DNA from: Gordonia rubripertincta
GTDB lineage: Bacteria; Actinomycetota; Actinomycetes; Mycobacteriales; Mycobacteriaceae
Reading direction: 5' to 3'
Length of the DNA: 64,000 nucleotides
Assembly: GCF_038024875.1 (NCBI RefSeq)
Contig: NZ_CP136136.1
Location: forward strand, 3,162,001 to 3,226,000
A program made the position numbers and the translations under genes. Shown here piece by piece: positions 32,757-43,503 of the stretch. The first letter of the stretch is position 1, and every line of letters begins with the position of its first letter. Below the pieces are notes generated by a model that did not search any database, was not told where the DNA came from, and saw nothing but the letters and a program-made list of their open reading frames with translations.

Positions 32757-33776
32757 ATGATCGATCGACGTGGGGCTCGCGTGGAGCGCCGGAGTGTCTC
32801 GCGACTGGTGCGGTGGGGCGTCCCGCTGGCGGTGGCGGTGCTCGCCGCGACGAGCGGATGTTCGCTCATCTCCTCTGACGACTCGTCGAGCCCGGCGCCC
32901 TCGTCGTCGGCATCGACCTCCTCATCCGGGTCGCCGACCCCGAGTTCGCCGTCGCGATCGAGGATCCCGTCGTCGACGCCGAGCAACGCCGACCCCACCC
33001 GATGCAGTCCGGACGACTGCCCGGAGCTGGCGACGCCCTCGGCGGAACTCATGACCAGCGGGGTGAATTTGTCCAACGTCGACACCGCGGTACCGAAGTA
33101 CCTCACCACGCTGCTCGACGACCTCGACCAGACCTGGGGCGGCTGGTTCGGCGAACTCGGCTGGGGTGACCCGGCGCCGGGACGTGTCCTGATCGAGCCG
33201 GGCACCTCGTTCGCCACCGAGTGCATCGACGAGGACGGGGCGTCGAACCGTATCCCGTCCGACGAGGCGAACGCATTCTTCTGCGGGGTCGACGAGGAAC
33301 CCAACGGTGAGGGACAGGAGACCGAGGGCAGCATCGTGCTGCCGGTCGACACCTTCGCCGCCATCTGGGACGGGAACGTCTTCGGGGTGCCGTCGCCGAT
33401 CGTCGGGGACTTCACCGCCGCGATCGTCGTCGCCCACGAGTACGGGCACAACGTGGTGTTCCGGATGGCCGAGGCCTTCGACATCCCGGAACGACGCCTG
33501 CCCCAGGGCAAGAACAGTGAACTGGTCGCCGACTGCCTGGCCGCGAACTGGGCGGCCACTGCCTACCAGCGCGACGGGTTGGGACCCAAGGAGATCCTCC
33601 AGGTCGCGACGCTGCTCCCGATCATCGGCGACACCGGCGGCGCCATGGGACACGGTTCGGCGGTCGAACGTGCGCGGGCCCTGACCATCGGCCTCACCGG
33701 ACCGCAGTTCAATCGCCAGGGCCAGCCGGTGGACTGCCTGCAGCGGTACTGGCCGGAGTTCTTCGAGGAGAGCTGA
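32757..33776 (+). CDS. Lipoprotein neutral zinc metallopeptidase
   Basis: 339 residues. The signal sequence ends at lipobox TSGC (Cys35), followed by a Ser/Pro-rich linker (about 38-80). The catalytic domain has HEYGH (His227, Glu228, His231) and a downstream NSELVADCLAANW with a Glu (255) suited as third zinc ligand. This resembles the YpfJ-type putative neutral zinc metallopeptidases. Several Cys (83, 88, 156, 176, 260) could form disulfides. It is probably anchored outside the membrane; the substrate is unknown. The last 22 bp of the coding end recur 182 bp downstream. Confidence 0.85.
   Translation: MIDRRGARVERRSVSRLVRWGVPLAVAVLAATSGCSLISSDDSSSPAPSSSASTSSSGSPTPSSPSRSRIPSSTPSNADPTRCSPDDCPELATPSAELMTSGVNLSNVDTAVPKYLTTLLDDLDQTWGGWFGELGWGDPAPGRVLIEPGTSFATECIDEDGASNRIPSDEANAFFCGVDEEPNGEGQETEGSIVLPVDTFAAIWDGNVFGVPSPIVGDFTAAIVVAHEYGHNVVFRMAEAFDIPERRLPQGKNSELVADCLAANWAATAYQRDGLGPKEILQVATLLPIIGDTGGAMGHGSAVERARALTIGLTGPQFNRQGQPVDCLQRYWPEFFEES
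33748..33769 (+). repeat. 22-bp direct repeat, copy 1 (end of metallopeptidase gene)
   Basis: This segment encodes WPEFFEE at the protein C-terminus. An identical 22-bp copy lies at 33952-33973 just before the end of maf. Confidence 0.9.
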
Positions 33777-33951
33777 CCCTTCGCGGCTCGGGCGGAATGA
33801 GGTCGCATGCGACATCAATCCGGGCGCCGCGCAGCGGGTCTCGGGGTTTGCAGACCGGGGGCGCAAATCCCGTCCCCCTCAGCGGCTTCCGGGGGCAACG
33901 TGCCCTTCGGGAGTGCTCACGGGGACGAACTTCGCGAGCACCCCGGACGGG

Positions 33952-33973
33952 ACTGGCCGGAGTTCTTCGAGGA
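33952..33973 (+). repeat. 22-bp direct repeat, copy 2 (intergenic)
   Basis: Exact copy of 33748-33769. It can still be read as DWPEFFEEA, so the 33777-33981 gap may hold the remnant of a duplicated metallopeptidase tail. Nothing else is visible in this gap. Confidence 0.85.
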
Positions 33974-33981
33974 AGCTCAGG

Positions 33982-34677
33982 TCAGTGCAGCCAGAAGTCG
34001 GTGACCGACAGCCCGACCTCGGTCAGCAGGCGTTGCACGAGCGGCAGGCCGATCCCGATGACCGACGACGGGTCGCCGTCGATGCGTTCGACGAGCCAGC
34101 CGCCGAGGCCGTCGAGGGTGAACGCGCCGGCGACCTGCAGCGGCTCGCCGCTGTCCACGTAGCGCGCGATCACGTCGTCGTGGGCGTCGGTGAAATGGAT
34201 TGTGGTGGAGGAGGTCCCGGTCGCGGACGCGGAACCGCCGGCGGGGTCGACTCGGATCAGGTGGTGACCGGTGAGCAGATCGGCACTGCGTCCGCGCATC
34301 TCGGCCCACTGGGCCAGTGCGCGTTCGGGGGTGTGCGGCTTGCCCAGCAGGCGATCGCCGAGAAGCAGCATCGAGTCACAGCCGATGACCACGACCGTCT
34401 CGCCGTTCTCGGCCGCACCGGCGATCTCCGGGAGCGAGGCGACGGCCTCGGCCTTCGCCCGCGCCAAGGCGGCGACCACGGCATCGGCGGGGGTGCCGGG
34501 CGGCAACTGGGCAAGCACCGCGTCCTCGTCGACGTCCGAGACACGAACCACCGGCTCGACACCCGCGGCCCGCAATACCCGGAGACGGGCGGGGGAAGCG
34601 GATCCGAGCACGAAGACCGGGCCGGCGGTGGCCGGCCCGGTCTCTCGTGTACTCGACCCGATCAGGGAGTCAGGCAC
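33982..34677 (-). CDS. maf: Maf-family nucleoside triphosphate pyrophosphatase
   Basis: 231-residue Maf/YhdE-like pyrophosphatase that removes non-canonical or modified NTPs. It shows the N-terminal FVLGSASPARLRVL phosphate loop, GCDSMLLLGD with the catalytic Asp, and GKPHTPERAL. A roughly 18-residue N-terminal extension precedes the usual start. It lies directly downstream of accD5-accE5, as Rv3282 does in M. tuberculosis. Confidence 0.93.
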   Translation of the reverse strand: MPDSLIGSSTRETGPATAGPVFVLGSASPARLRVLRAAGVEPVVRVSDVDEDAVLAQLPPGTPADAVVAALARAKAEAVASLPEIAGAAENGETVVVIGCDSMLLLGDRLLGKPHTPERALAQWAEMRGRSADLLTGHHLIRVDPAGGSASATGTSSTTIHFTDAHDDVIARYVDSGEPLQVAGAFTLDGLGGWLVERIDGDPSSVIGIGLPLVQRLLTEVGLSVTDFWLH

Positions 34678-34680
34678 GTG

Positions 34681-34901
34681 TCAGTAGCGCAGGTTGGTGA
34701 AGCTCGACGGTGCGCCCCACTGCGGACGCAGGCGATCGACGGGGCGACCCCAGTCGTTGCGGATCTCCGGTTCCGGCTCGCCACCGCCGGCACCCGCGCC
34801 GGCCAGAACGCTCACCAGCACGGCGAGGTCCTCGTCGGTCGGATTGCCGTTGACGACGGTCAGGAACGGCTTCTCGGTGCTCTCGTTCACGGCGCGCTCA
34901 C

Positions 34902-34905
<4 letters not shown>
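34681..34905 (-). CDS. accE5: Acyl-CoA carboxylase epsilon subunit
   Basis: 74 residues, small and partly disordered, ending WGAPSSFTNLRY. The conserved core FLTVVNGNPTDEDLAVLVSVL is diagnostic of actinobacterial AccE, which stabilises the AccA3-AccD5 complex. The GTG at 34905 overlaps the accD5 stop (GTGA). It lies three bases from the end of maf. Confidence 0.93.
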
Positions 34906-36530
<1,625 letters not shown>

Positions 36531-36826
36531 GACTGTCGATGCTAACTACCCGAGTGTGAGCCACGTCAACCGGATCAACGTGAGATATCCCTCAGGTTCC
36601 CGAGCGATCGGTCGGTGGTGGTTGGTTTGTCCGTTTTCCGGTGTGCGCTGGTGCCTCTGAGCTGCGCGAAAGCGGTCCGGTGCGGGATCGAACCGACCGT
36701 CGCCGGCGTCGTCGTAGGCCGCGCCGATCCGGGCCGTCACGGCCGGGTGGACCGACGGTGCACCCGGCCGACACCCAGATCATGATGGTCGACGTCGCGC
36801 CGATGGGCCCACTAGGTTCTTCAGAC

Positions 36827-37618
36827 ATGACTCTCGACGCCGACCTGCTCCGGACCCGACTCGCCGGCACGCGCTGGCACCGGATTGAGGTGGTCGACGC
36901 GACGGGTTCGACCAACGCCGATCTCGTGACACGCGCGGCGACCGAATCGATCGACGGGACGGTGCGCCTGACCACCGATCAGACCGCGGGCCGCGGACGC
37001 CACGCACGGACGTGGACCGCGCCGCGCGGGACCCAGCTGGCGATGTCGGCGGCGGTCGAGGTCGGGGAGCACACCGAACACCTCGGCTGGCTGTCGCTGC
37101 TGGCCGGTCTCGCCGCGGTCCAGGGCATCGGGGCGGCGATGGGCGTGCGGCCGACCCTCAAATGGCCCAACGACGTTCTGATCGAGGGACGCAAGACCGC
37201 CGGAATCCTGTCGGAGTACACGCGCTCGCCCCACACCCGCGGCGGGGACGGGGGAGTCGCGGTCATCGGCACCGGGCTCAACACGACGATGACGCAGGAC
37301 CAGTTACCGGTGCCCACCGCGACCTCGCTGCAGCTGGCGACCGGCCAGGACGTCACGCTCACCGAGCTCGCGGCGTCGTACCTCCGGGCGCTGTCGGAGT
37401 TGCTCGACCTCTGGCCGCACGACGTCGACGGACTCGCGGCGCGCTACCGGGAGGACAGTGACACCATCGGGCGCCGGGTACGGCTGGTGCTGCCCGGCGA
37501 CGAGGAGGTCGTCGGCACCGCGACGGGCGTCGACGCATCCGGGCGGATCGTGGTCGACGCCGACGGACGGCAGGTGATCGCGGCCGCAGGCGACGTCACG
37601 CACCTGCGACCGGTCTAG
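36827..37618 (+). CDS. birA: Biotin-[acetyl-CoA-carboxylase] ligase
   Basis: 263-residue class I biotin protein ligase (no N-terminal HTH, so not a repressor). It activates biotin as biotinyl-5'-AMP and attaches it to the carrier lysines of Pyc and AccA3, both encoded in this window. It shows the biotin/ATP loop GRGRHARTW, KWPNDVL and a C-terminal SH3-like domain. ATG at 36827 is chosen because it starts the conserved LDADLLR region. The longer frame (from 36641) is not conserved. It lies next to accD5, as in mycobacteria. Confidence 0.94.
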   Translation: MTLDADLLRTRLAGTRWHRIEVVDATGSTNADLVTRAATESIDGTVRLTTDQTAGRGRHARTWTAPRGTQLAMSAAVEVGEHTEHLGWLSLLAGLAAVQGIGAAMGVRPTLKWPNDVLIEGRKTAGILSEYTRSPHTRGGDGGVAVIGTGLNTTMTQDQLPVPTATSLQLATGQDVTLTELAASYLRALSELLDLWPHDVDGLAARYREDSDTIGRRVRLVLPGDEEVVGTATGVDASGRIVVDADGRQVIAAAGDVTHLRPV

Positions 37619-37625
37619 GTCTGGT

Positions 37626-38276
37626 TCAGCCGACGGGACGCTGCAGGCTCTTGATGCCCATCGCGGGGATGATCGTCAGCGGAGGCAGGCCGATGACGAA
37701 GTGCAGGATCGCGGTCTCGATGCCGACCGAGGTCTGCTGGTAGGTGAGGATCGGGATCAGCACCGCAGCGACCAGCAGCAGCCCGACGATCCAGCGGTAG
37801 AACTGGTTGGGCGCCGGCGTGATCAGCTGGAGCACGTACCAGAGGGCGCCCGCGGCGAGCGCACACAGGAAGCCCACGACGCCGAACCAGATCTCGCTGG
37901 CCGCCACCGGATTCCACACACCGAGCTTGCCGGACTCGTTCACCTTCTCGACGAACGCCGAGATGATCCACGCGACCAGCCAGGCCGCCAAGCCGGTGAC
38001 CACACCGGTCATCACCACGCCGCCGGCGAACGTGACCGGGTTGACGTCGGGTCCGCGCCGCGGCGCCCGGGGCGCCCGCGGCTGCTCCGCGTATCCGCCC
38101 GCGGCGCGATGGGCGTCGCCGCCATAGGGCTCGGCGGGGTACTGGTCCCGGTACGGCTCCTCGTAGGGCGCGCCCTGCTGGCTGTAGGCACGAGAATCGG
38201 GGTTGTAACCGGACTCGTAGCGGGCGGTCCGGGGATCGGGATCGCGGTGCGGGCCCCGCGGGTCCTGGTAGGTCAT
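37626..38276 (-). CDS. Four-helix membrane protein with acidic/Tyr-rich N-terminus, function unknown
   Basis: 216 residues. The first 75 are hydrophilic and rich in Tyr, Pro and Asp/Arg (QDPRGPHRDPDPRTARY) and likely cytoplasmic. They are followed by four hydrophobic segments (about 80-105, 125-150, 160-180, 185-205). It resembles actinobacterial DUF6069-type membrane proteins, but I assign no function. It converges on birA with 7 bp between stops. Confidence 0.75.
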   Translation of the reverse strand: MTYQDPRGPHRDPDPRTARYESGYNPDSRAYSQQGAPYEEPYRDQYPAEPYGGDAHRAAGGYAEQPRAPRAPRRGPDVNPVTFAGGVVMTGVVTGLAAWLVAWIISAFVEKVNESGKLGVWNPVAASEIWFGVVGFLCALAAGALWYVLQLITPAPNQFYRWIVGLLLVAAVLIPILTYQQTSVGIETAILHFVIGLPPLTIIPAMGIKSLQRPVG

Positions 38277-38388
38277 AACATTCTCCTCGCCGACCGCCCC
38301 AACGTGCCCGGCAGTCGATCGGTACTGGTGCCTCGCAGTCTACTCAGCGTGCCCCCCGGGCACGCCTGTCCCGATTATGCTGAGCCGC

Positions 38389-38970
38389 ATGGCTTACCCG
38401 CGGGAGAACCTGGCGCCCGGTGAACGTGTGGTTCTCCACCGGCACCCTCATTGGAAGTGCCTGCTCGGGCCGTTCCTGTTGTTCGGGATCATCACCGCGG
38501 CCGCGGGTGTCCTCGCCGGCGTGATCGCCGGATCGTCGCTGGGCTCGACCCCGCGGACTGTGCTGCTGATCGTCGTCGGTGTGGTGTGGGTGCTCGGCCT
38601 CGTCTGGTACTTCGTCCGGCCGCTGCTGGCCTGGAAGACAACGCACTTCGTGCTGACCGACCGTCGGGTGATGTTCCGCAACGGAATCCTCACGCGGTCC
38701 GGGATCGACATCCCGATCCGGCGCATCAACACCGTCGAGTTCCGGCACGGCGTCATCGACCGGCTGCTTCGGACCGGCACGCTGGTCATCGAGTCGGCCT
38801 CCGACGAACCGCTGTCCTTCGACGACATCCCGCAGGTGGAGAAGGTCCACTCCCTGCTCTATCACGAGGTGCTCGACATGTACGGGGACGACGACCACGC
38901 CGGCGACACCTACGGCGACCCGGACGGGCCCGCCGACCGTCCCGAGAGCAGAGGGGTGCGGGAGCGTTGA
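38389..38970 (+). CDS. PH-domain (bPH2/YdbS-like) membrane protein
   Basis: 193 residues. Two membrane segments (about 24-46 and 54-75) precede a bacterial PH-like domain with the typical HFVLTDRRVMFRNGI and IPIRRINTVEF. The acidic C-terminal tail is unstructured. Relatives in mycobacteria (near Rv3278c) lie in the same chromosomal neighbourhood. ATG at 38389 is preferred over 38377 because the conserved part begins there. The stop overlaps the response regulator start (TTGA). Confidence 0.85.
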   Translation: MAYPRENLAPGERVVLHRHPHWKCLLGPFLLFGIITAAAGVLAGVIAGSSLGSTPRTVLLIVVGVVWVLGLVWYFVRPLLAWKTTHFVLTDRRVMFRNGILTRSGIDIPIRRINTVEFRHGVIDRLLRTGTLVIESASDEPLSFDDIPQVEKVHSLLYHEVLDMYGDDDHAGDTYGDPDGPADRPESRGVRER

Positions 38971-39647
38971 CCAACGTGCTGCTCGCCGAGGACGACGCCG
39001 CGATCGCCGAACCGCTCGCACGTGCGCTGACACGCGAGGGATACGGATGCGAGGTCGTCAGCACCGGCGCCGACGCACTCGAGAAGGCGCTCGACAGCCG
39101 ATACGAACTACTGATCCTCGACCTCGGACTCCCGGTTCTCGACGGGCTCGAGGTCTGCCGGCGGGTACGTGCCCAACGTCCCGCGCTCGCGGTCCTCATG
39201 CTCACCGCGCGCACCGACGAGGTGGACTTCGTCGTCGGCCTCGACGCCGGTGCGGACGACTATGTCGGCAAACCCTTCCGGCTCGCCGAACTCCTCGCCC
39301 GCGTGCGCGCGCTGCTCCGACGACGCCAGCCCGGCGACGGCGACGAGGTGCTCGAAGGCGGTGAGATCCGGCTCGACGCCCGGGCGCGTCGCGTCCTGGT
39401 GAACGGTCAGGACCTCACCCTGGCGAACCGTGAGTTCGATCTCCTGCGATTCCTCATGGAACGCGCCGGCGAGGTCGTGTCGCGTGAAGAGATCCTCACC
39501 GAGGTCTGGGGGTCGGCAGATCTGCGGTCGTCGAAGACCCTCGACATGCACATCTCCTGGCTGCGCCGGAAGATCGGCGACGACCGCCACAACCGCCCGC
39601 GACACATCGTGACGGTGCGCGGCGTCGGCTTCCGGTTCGACCCCTAG
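38967..39647 (+). CDS. OmpR/PhoB-family response regulator
   Basis: 226 residues. The receiver domain has the acidic pair EDD at 8-10, phospho-acceptor Asp52 (LILDLGLPV), Thr of MLTAR and Lys of VGKPF. The C-terminal winged helix (about 130-226) has NREFDLLRFLMER and a VRGVGFRF ending. The start is most simply the TTG at 38967 coupled to the PH-domain gene stop; GTG 38976 is an alternative. It pairs with the histidine kinase 4 bp downstream. Target genes are not evident. Confidence 0.92.
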   Translation: MTNVLLAEDDAAIAEPLARALTREGYGCEVVSTGADALEKALDSRYELLILDLGLPVLDGLEVCRRVRAQRPALAVLMLTARTDEVDFVVGLDAGADDYVGKPFRLAELLARVRALLRRRQPGDGDEVLEGGEIRLDARARRVLVNGQDLTLANREFDLLRFLMERAGEVVSREEILTEVWGSADLRSSKTLDMHISWLRRKIGDDRHNRPRHIVTVRGVGFRFDP

Positions 39648-39651
39648 GACG

Positions 39652-41061
39652 ATGCCCATGCGACCGGCGTCGATGCGCCGACCGGCCTCCATGCGACGCC
39701 GGCTGCTCACCACGATGATCGGCGTCCTCATCGCGGTCGGTTGTCTGCTGGGCATCCCGTTGAGCGTGGTGGCCTGGTGGTGGGTCGCCGACAACGCCCA
39801 CCAGGACCTCGACCGCCGGCTGAAGGTCATCGCCGACCAGCTCATCCGGCAGGAGGGCGCCGACGGTCGCATCCCGCGCGACGCGATCGACCGGAAGTCC
39901 TTCGAGCTGCTGCTGCCGCCGGACGGACGACTCACGATCACCTATCCCGACCTCGAGGGGGAGGATCGGCGGATGGTTCTCGGTGCCGACATCGCGGGTC
40001 CGCGGATGTCAGAGTCCATCGGGCTCGGTGCCGCCGGGACGCTGACCCTGTCCATCCCGAACGACGTGGTCCGCGACGACCAGATGACCGCGGCGGGAAT
40101 CGTGATGCTCGTCGTGGTCGGCTCGGTGATCGGCGGATCGGTGGTGGCCGCCGTGACGGCCGGCCGGATCGTCGACCCGCTGACCGATCTCGCCGACCGC
40201 GCGGCCACGCTGGGTCGTGCCGATTTCCGCACCGAATGGAAGATGTACGGCATCGCCGAACTCGACCGGGTGTCGCGGGCTCTCGCCGACGCCAACACCG
40301 CGCAGGCACTGCGGCTCGAGCGGGAGCGTGAGATCGCCGGTGACGCGTCGCATCAGCTGCGCAGCCGACTCACCGCCATCCAGCTGCGGCTCGAGGAGCT
40401 GACGCTGCACGAGGACCCGGCGGTGGTCACCGAGGCCGAGGCCGCACTCGATCAGGTGGAGCGACTGGCCACCGAACTCGACGAACTCGTGGAGGCCTCG
40501 CGGGCCGACGAACCCGCACCGCATTTCATCGACGTCGGGGAGATGCTGACCACGCTGGTCGAGGACTTCCGCCACGCCTTCGAGGCCCAGGGCCGTGAGC
40601 TGACCGTGGTGGTCGACGGCGCGCCCCAGGCGCTCACCTCGCAGTCCGGGCGCCTCCGCGAGGCGGTCAGCGTGCTCGTCGACAACGCCCTACAGCACGG
40701 CCGCGGGATGTGCCGGATCGACGTGAGCACGCTGCAGGCCGGGGATCTGGTGCGCATCACGGTCGCCGATGAGGGCGACGGGGTGGCCGACGAGATCTCC
40801 GCGCACATCTTCCGCCGGGGGTTCTCGGCGGGGAAGCGGCCGGGTGCCGGTCGCAGCGGCGTCGGACTGTCCTTGGCGCGGGCTCTGATCGAGGCCGACG
40901 GCGGACGACTGGAACTCACCGTGCGACGTCCCCCGGTCTTCGCGATCGTCGTCCCGGCCCGGTATGCGAGCGGATTCGGCGAGGACCCGGGCGAGCAGGA
41001 GGATCCGGATCAGGACGGCTCGGACACCGACGTCACGCGTGACCGAGTTCCTCATCGTTGA
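39652..41061 (+). CDS. Sensor histidine kinase
   Basis: 469 residues. TM1 (about 18-44), an extracytoplasmic loop of about 100 residues, TM2 (about 146-170), a HAMP domain, then the dimerisation box with His234 in DASHQLRSRLTAIQ (a variant of SHELRTPL) and HATPase motifs VLVDNALQHG, DEGDG and GVGLSLARALIEADGG. The C-terminal tail is acidic. It forms a two-component pair with the upstream regulator. Its last 29 bp overlap the convergent gtrA end. Confidence 0.92.
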   Translation: MPMRPASMRRPASMRRRLLTTMIGVLIAVGCLLGIPLSVVAWWWVADNAHQDLDRRLKVIADQLIRQEGADGRIPRDAIDRKSFELLLPPDGRLTITYPDLEGEDRRMVLGADIAGPRMSESIGLGAAGTLTLSIPNDVVRDDQMTAAGIVMLVVVGSVIGGSVVAAVTAGRIVDPLTDLADRAATLGRADFRTEWKMYGIAELDRVSRALADANTAQALRLEREREIAGDASHQLRSRLTAIQLRLEELTLHEDPAVVTEAEAALDQVERLATELDELVEASRADEPAPHFIDVGEMLTTLVEDFRHAFEAQGRELTVVVDGAPQALTSQSGRLREAVSVLVDNALQHGRGMCRIDVSTLQAGDLVRITVADEGDGVADEISAHIFRRGFSAGKRPGAGRSGVGLSLARALIEADGGRLELTVRRPPVFAIVVPARYASGFGEDPGEQEDPDQDGSDTDVTRDRVPHR

Positions 41062-41593
41062 GTTCGGCGAGCGTCGGGTGCAGGTCGGTGGACCCGGCGT
41101 CGCCGCCGCGCAGGAGCTCCTCTGGGAACGCGAACTTGCGCAACGCCCAGAACCGGAAGGCCATCTGCATGAGGTTGCCGATGATGTAACCGAGGACGAA
41201 GTCGACGACGACGACCTCGGACACGCTCAGGTTGGACCGCATGTCGAAGACGTTGTTGCCGATGAACAACGGTGCGGCCTGGAGGATGACGCCGATCCCG
41301 CTGATGATGAAGAACAGCAGCGCCTCGTGGTGCCGTTCCCGGCCGCCTCGATTCTTGAAGGCCCACTCGCGGTTGAGGATGTAGCTGAGGATCGTCGCCA
41401 GTACACCGGCGATGACCTTGGCGATCACCGGCTTGGTCTCGAGGATCGTGAGACTGAGGCTGTAGAAGATGGCGAGGTCGAAGATGAACGTCGTGCCGCC
41501 GACCATCGCGAACTTGATGAGTTCGTGGTGCCGCATCACGAGCCGTCGGACCGGCGCTGGGAGGCGAGCGATCAGCTCGTCGATCAATGGCAC
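41033..41593 (-). CDS. GtrA-family membrane protein
   Basis: 186 residues with four transmembrane segments of the GtrA/DPMS-like family, which often flips or presents polyprenyl-linked sugars for cell-wall glycosylation. The conserved start MRHHELIKFAMVGGTTFIFD, then SYILNREWAFKNRGG, supports the family. It corresponds in position to Rv3277 next to purK. The GTG at 41593 is chosen as the first start before the conserved region. The C-terminal tail (about 30 residues) is polar. Confidence 0.88.
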   Translation of the reverse strand: MPLIDELIARLPAPVRRLVMRHHELIKFAMVGGTTFIFDLAIFYSLSLTILETKPVIAKVIAGVLATILSYILNREWAFKNRGGRERHHEALLFFIISGIGVILQAAPLFIGNNVFDMRSNLSVSEVVVVDFVLGYIIGNLMQMAFRFWALRKFAFPEELLRGGDAGSTDLHPTLAELNDEELGHA

Positions 41594-41671
41594 AAGATCC
41601 GAGTGTACGAAACAAAACACCGGGGACAGTTCTCCGGGCGGTTGTGCGGATGACAGAGCCGACGTGCCACG

Positions 41672-42985
41672 ATGGTTCGCGTGAATCCACGCGAGCCGGA
41701 TGGAGCGCCTGTGCCCGTGCCTGTGACCTCGAATTCCGCGGTGCCACCCACTCCCGAACCGGCGCGTGGTGCCGGTGCGGCGTCGGGTATGCCGAAGGTC
41801 ACGATGATCGGCGGCGGACAGCTCGCCCGGATGACCCATCAGGCCGCGATCGCCCTCGGACAGTGTCTGCGTGTCCTCGCCGCCTCCGCGTCCGACCCGG
41901 CCGCGCAGGTGAGCGCCGACATCGTCCTCGGCTCGCACGACGACCTCGACGACCTCCGCCGCGCCGCCGCGGGTGCCGCCGCACTGACCTTCGACCACGA
42001 GGGTGTGCCGTTGCAGCATCTCCAGGCGCTCGAAGCCGAAGGGGTGGCGGTCCTCCCGCCGTCGAAGGCGCTGCACTTCGCCCAGGACAAGCTGGCCATG
42101 CGTGTGCGGCTGGCCGAGCTGGGTCTGCCGGTACCGGCGTTCGCCGATCTCGCCGGCGACCGCGCCGCCGCCCGTGACCGTCTCATCGAGTTCGGGAAGG
42201 CCAACAACTGGGAGATCGTCGTCAAGGCGGTCCGCGGTGGATATGACGGGCGCGGGGTGTGGCTGGTCGACGGCGCCGACGAGGCTCTCGCGGTCTTCGA
42301 CGAGTACCCGTCCGACGCACCGGCCCTGCTCGCCGAGCAGAAGGTGCCGATGCGCCGAGAACTGTCGGCGATGATCGCCCGGTCCCCGTTCGGGCAGGGC
42401 GCCGCGTGGCCGGTCGTGGAGACGATCCAGCGTCACGGCCAGTGCGCCGTCGTGCTCGCGCCTGCACCGGATCTCTCCGACGAGGTCGCCGAACGGGCCC
42501 AGCAGATGGCGTTGCGCCTCGCCGACGAACTCGGCGTGGTCGGGGTCATGGCGATGGAACTCTTCGAGACCGTCGACGGCGAACTCGTCGTCAACGAACT
42601 TGCGATGCGTCCGCACAACAGCGGTCACTGGACGATGGACGGCGCCGTCACCTCACAGTTCGAACAGCATCTGCGTGCCGTCCTCGACTACCCGCTGGGC
42701 AACACCGCACCGACCTCGCCGCTGACCGTGATGGCCAACATCCTCGGCGCACCGACCGCCCCGGAGATGTCCATGGACGAGCGGCTGCACCACCTGATGG
42801 CGCGTATGCCCGAGGCGAAGGTGCATCTGTACGGCAAGGGCGAGCGTCGCGACCGCAAGATCGGCCACGTGAACGTCGTCGGCCGCCAGGGTGAATCGAT
42901 GGAATCGGTGCGTGAGCGCGCCGAGCGTGCCGCGCAGTGGATGTCGCACGCGACGTGGACCGACGGATGGGATGTGCATTCATGA
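41672..42985 (+). CDS. purK: N5-carboxyaminoimidazole ribonucleotide synthetase
   Basis: ATP-grasp enzyme of 437 residues that converts AIR, ATP and bicarbonate to N5-CAIR in purine synthesis. It shows VTMIGGGQLARM at the start of the fold, the ATP-grasp segment VVKAVRGGYDGRGVW, and VNELAMRPHNSGHW. ATG at 41672 gives a 39-residue disordered N-terminus before MPKVTMIGGG; starting there instead (41789) is possible, but the longer form is close to the mycobacterial length. The stop overlaps the purE start (ATGA). Confidence 0.94.
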   Translation: MVRVNPREPDGAPVPVPVTSNSAVPPTPEPARGAGAASGMPKVTMIGGGQLARMTHQAAIALGQCLRVLAASASDPAAQVSADIVLGSHDDLDDLRRAAAGAAALTFDHEGVPLQHLQALEAEGVAVLPPSKALHFAQDKLAMRVRLAELGLPVPAFADLAGDRAAARDRLIEFGKANNWEIVVKAVRGGYDGRGVWLVDGADEALAVFDEYPSDAPALLAEQKVPMRRELSAMIARSPFGQGAAWPVVETIQRHGQCAVVLAPAPDLSDEVAERAQQMALRLADELGVVGVMAMELFETVDGELVVNELAMRPHNSGHWTMDGAVTSQFEQHLRAVLDYPLGNTAPTSPLTVMANILGAPTAPEMSMDERLHHLMARMPEAKVHLYGKGERRDRKIGHVNVVGRQGESMESVRERAERAAQWMSHATWTDGWDVHS

Positions 42986-43503
42986 GTGAGACCGCAGAGT
43001 TCCGGGGTCCCCGCGTGGGCCTGATCATGGGCTCCGACTCCGACTGGCCGACGATGAAGGCCGCCGCGGAGGCGCTCGCCGAGTTCGACGTGCCGTTCCA
43101 GGTGGGTGTCGTCTCCGCGCACCGCACGCCACAGCGGATGCTCGACTATGCCGCCGGCGCGGCCGCCAACGGCATCGAGGTCATCATCGCGGGAGCCGGT
43201 GGGGCAGCACATCTTCCGGGCATGGTTGCCTCGGCGACCCCGCTCCCGGTCATCGGTGTGCCGGTGCCGCTGCGACACCTCGACGGCCTCGACTCGCTGT
43301 TGTCGATCGTGCAGATGCCCGCGGGCGTGCCCGTCGCCACCGTCTCGGTCGGTGGCGCGCGCAATGCCGGGCTGCTCGCCGTACGCATCCTCGCCTCGTC
43401 CGACCCCGCCCTGCAGGAACGGATGGAGTCGTTCCAGAAGGGCCTCGAACAAATGGTCCTCGACAAGGACGCCGCGCTGCAGCAGGAGCTGCTCGGCGAC
43501 TAG
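42982..43503 (+). CDS. purE: N5-carboxyaminoimidazole ribonucleotide mutase
   Basis: 173-residue class I PurE, the partner of PurK, which moves the carboxylate of N5-CAIR to C4. The motifs VGLIMGSDSDWPTM, SAHRTPQRML and GAGGAAHLPGM are intact. ATG at 42982 overlaps the purK stop. The stop overlaps the convergent dienelactone hydrolase stop, so no terminator separates them. Confidence 0.96.
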   Translation: MSETAEFRGPRVGLIMGSDSDWPTMKAAAEALAEFDVPFQVGVVSAHRTPQRMLDYAAGAAANGIEVIIAGAGGAAHLPGMVASATPLPVIGVPVPLRHLDGLDSLLSIVQMPAGVPVATVSVGGARNAGLLAVRILASSDPALQERMESFQKGLEQMVLDKDAALQQELLGD

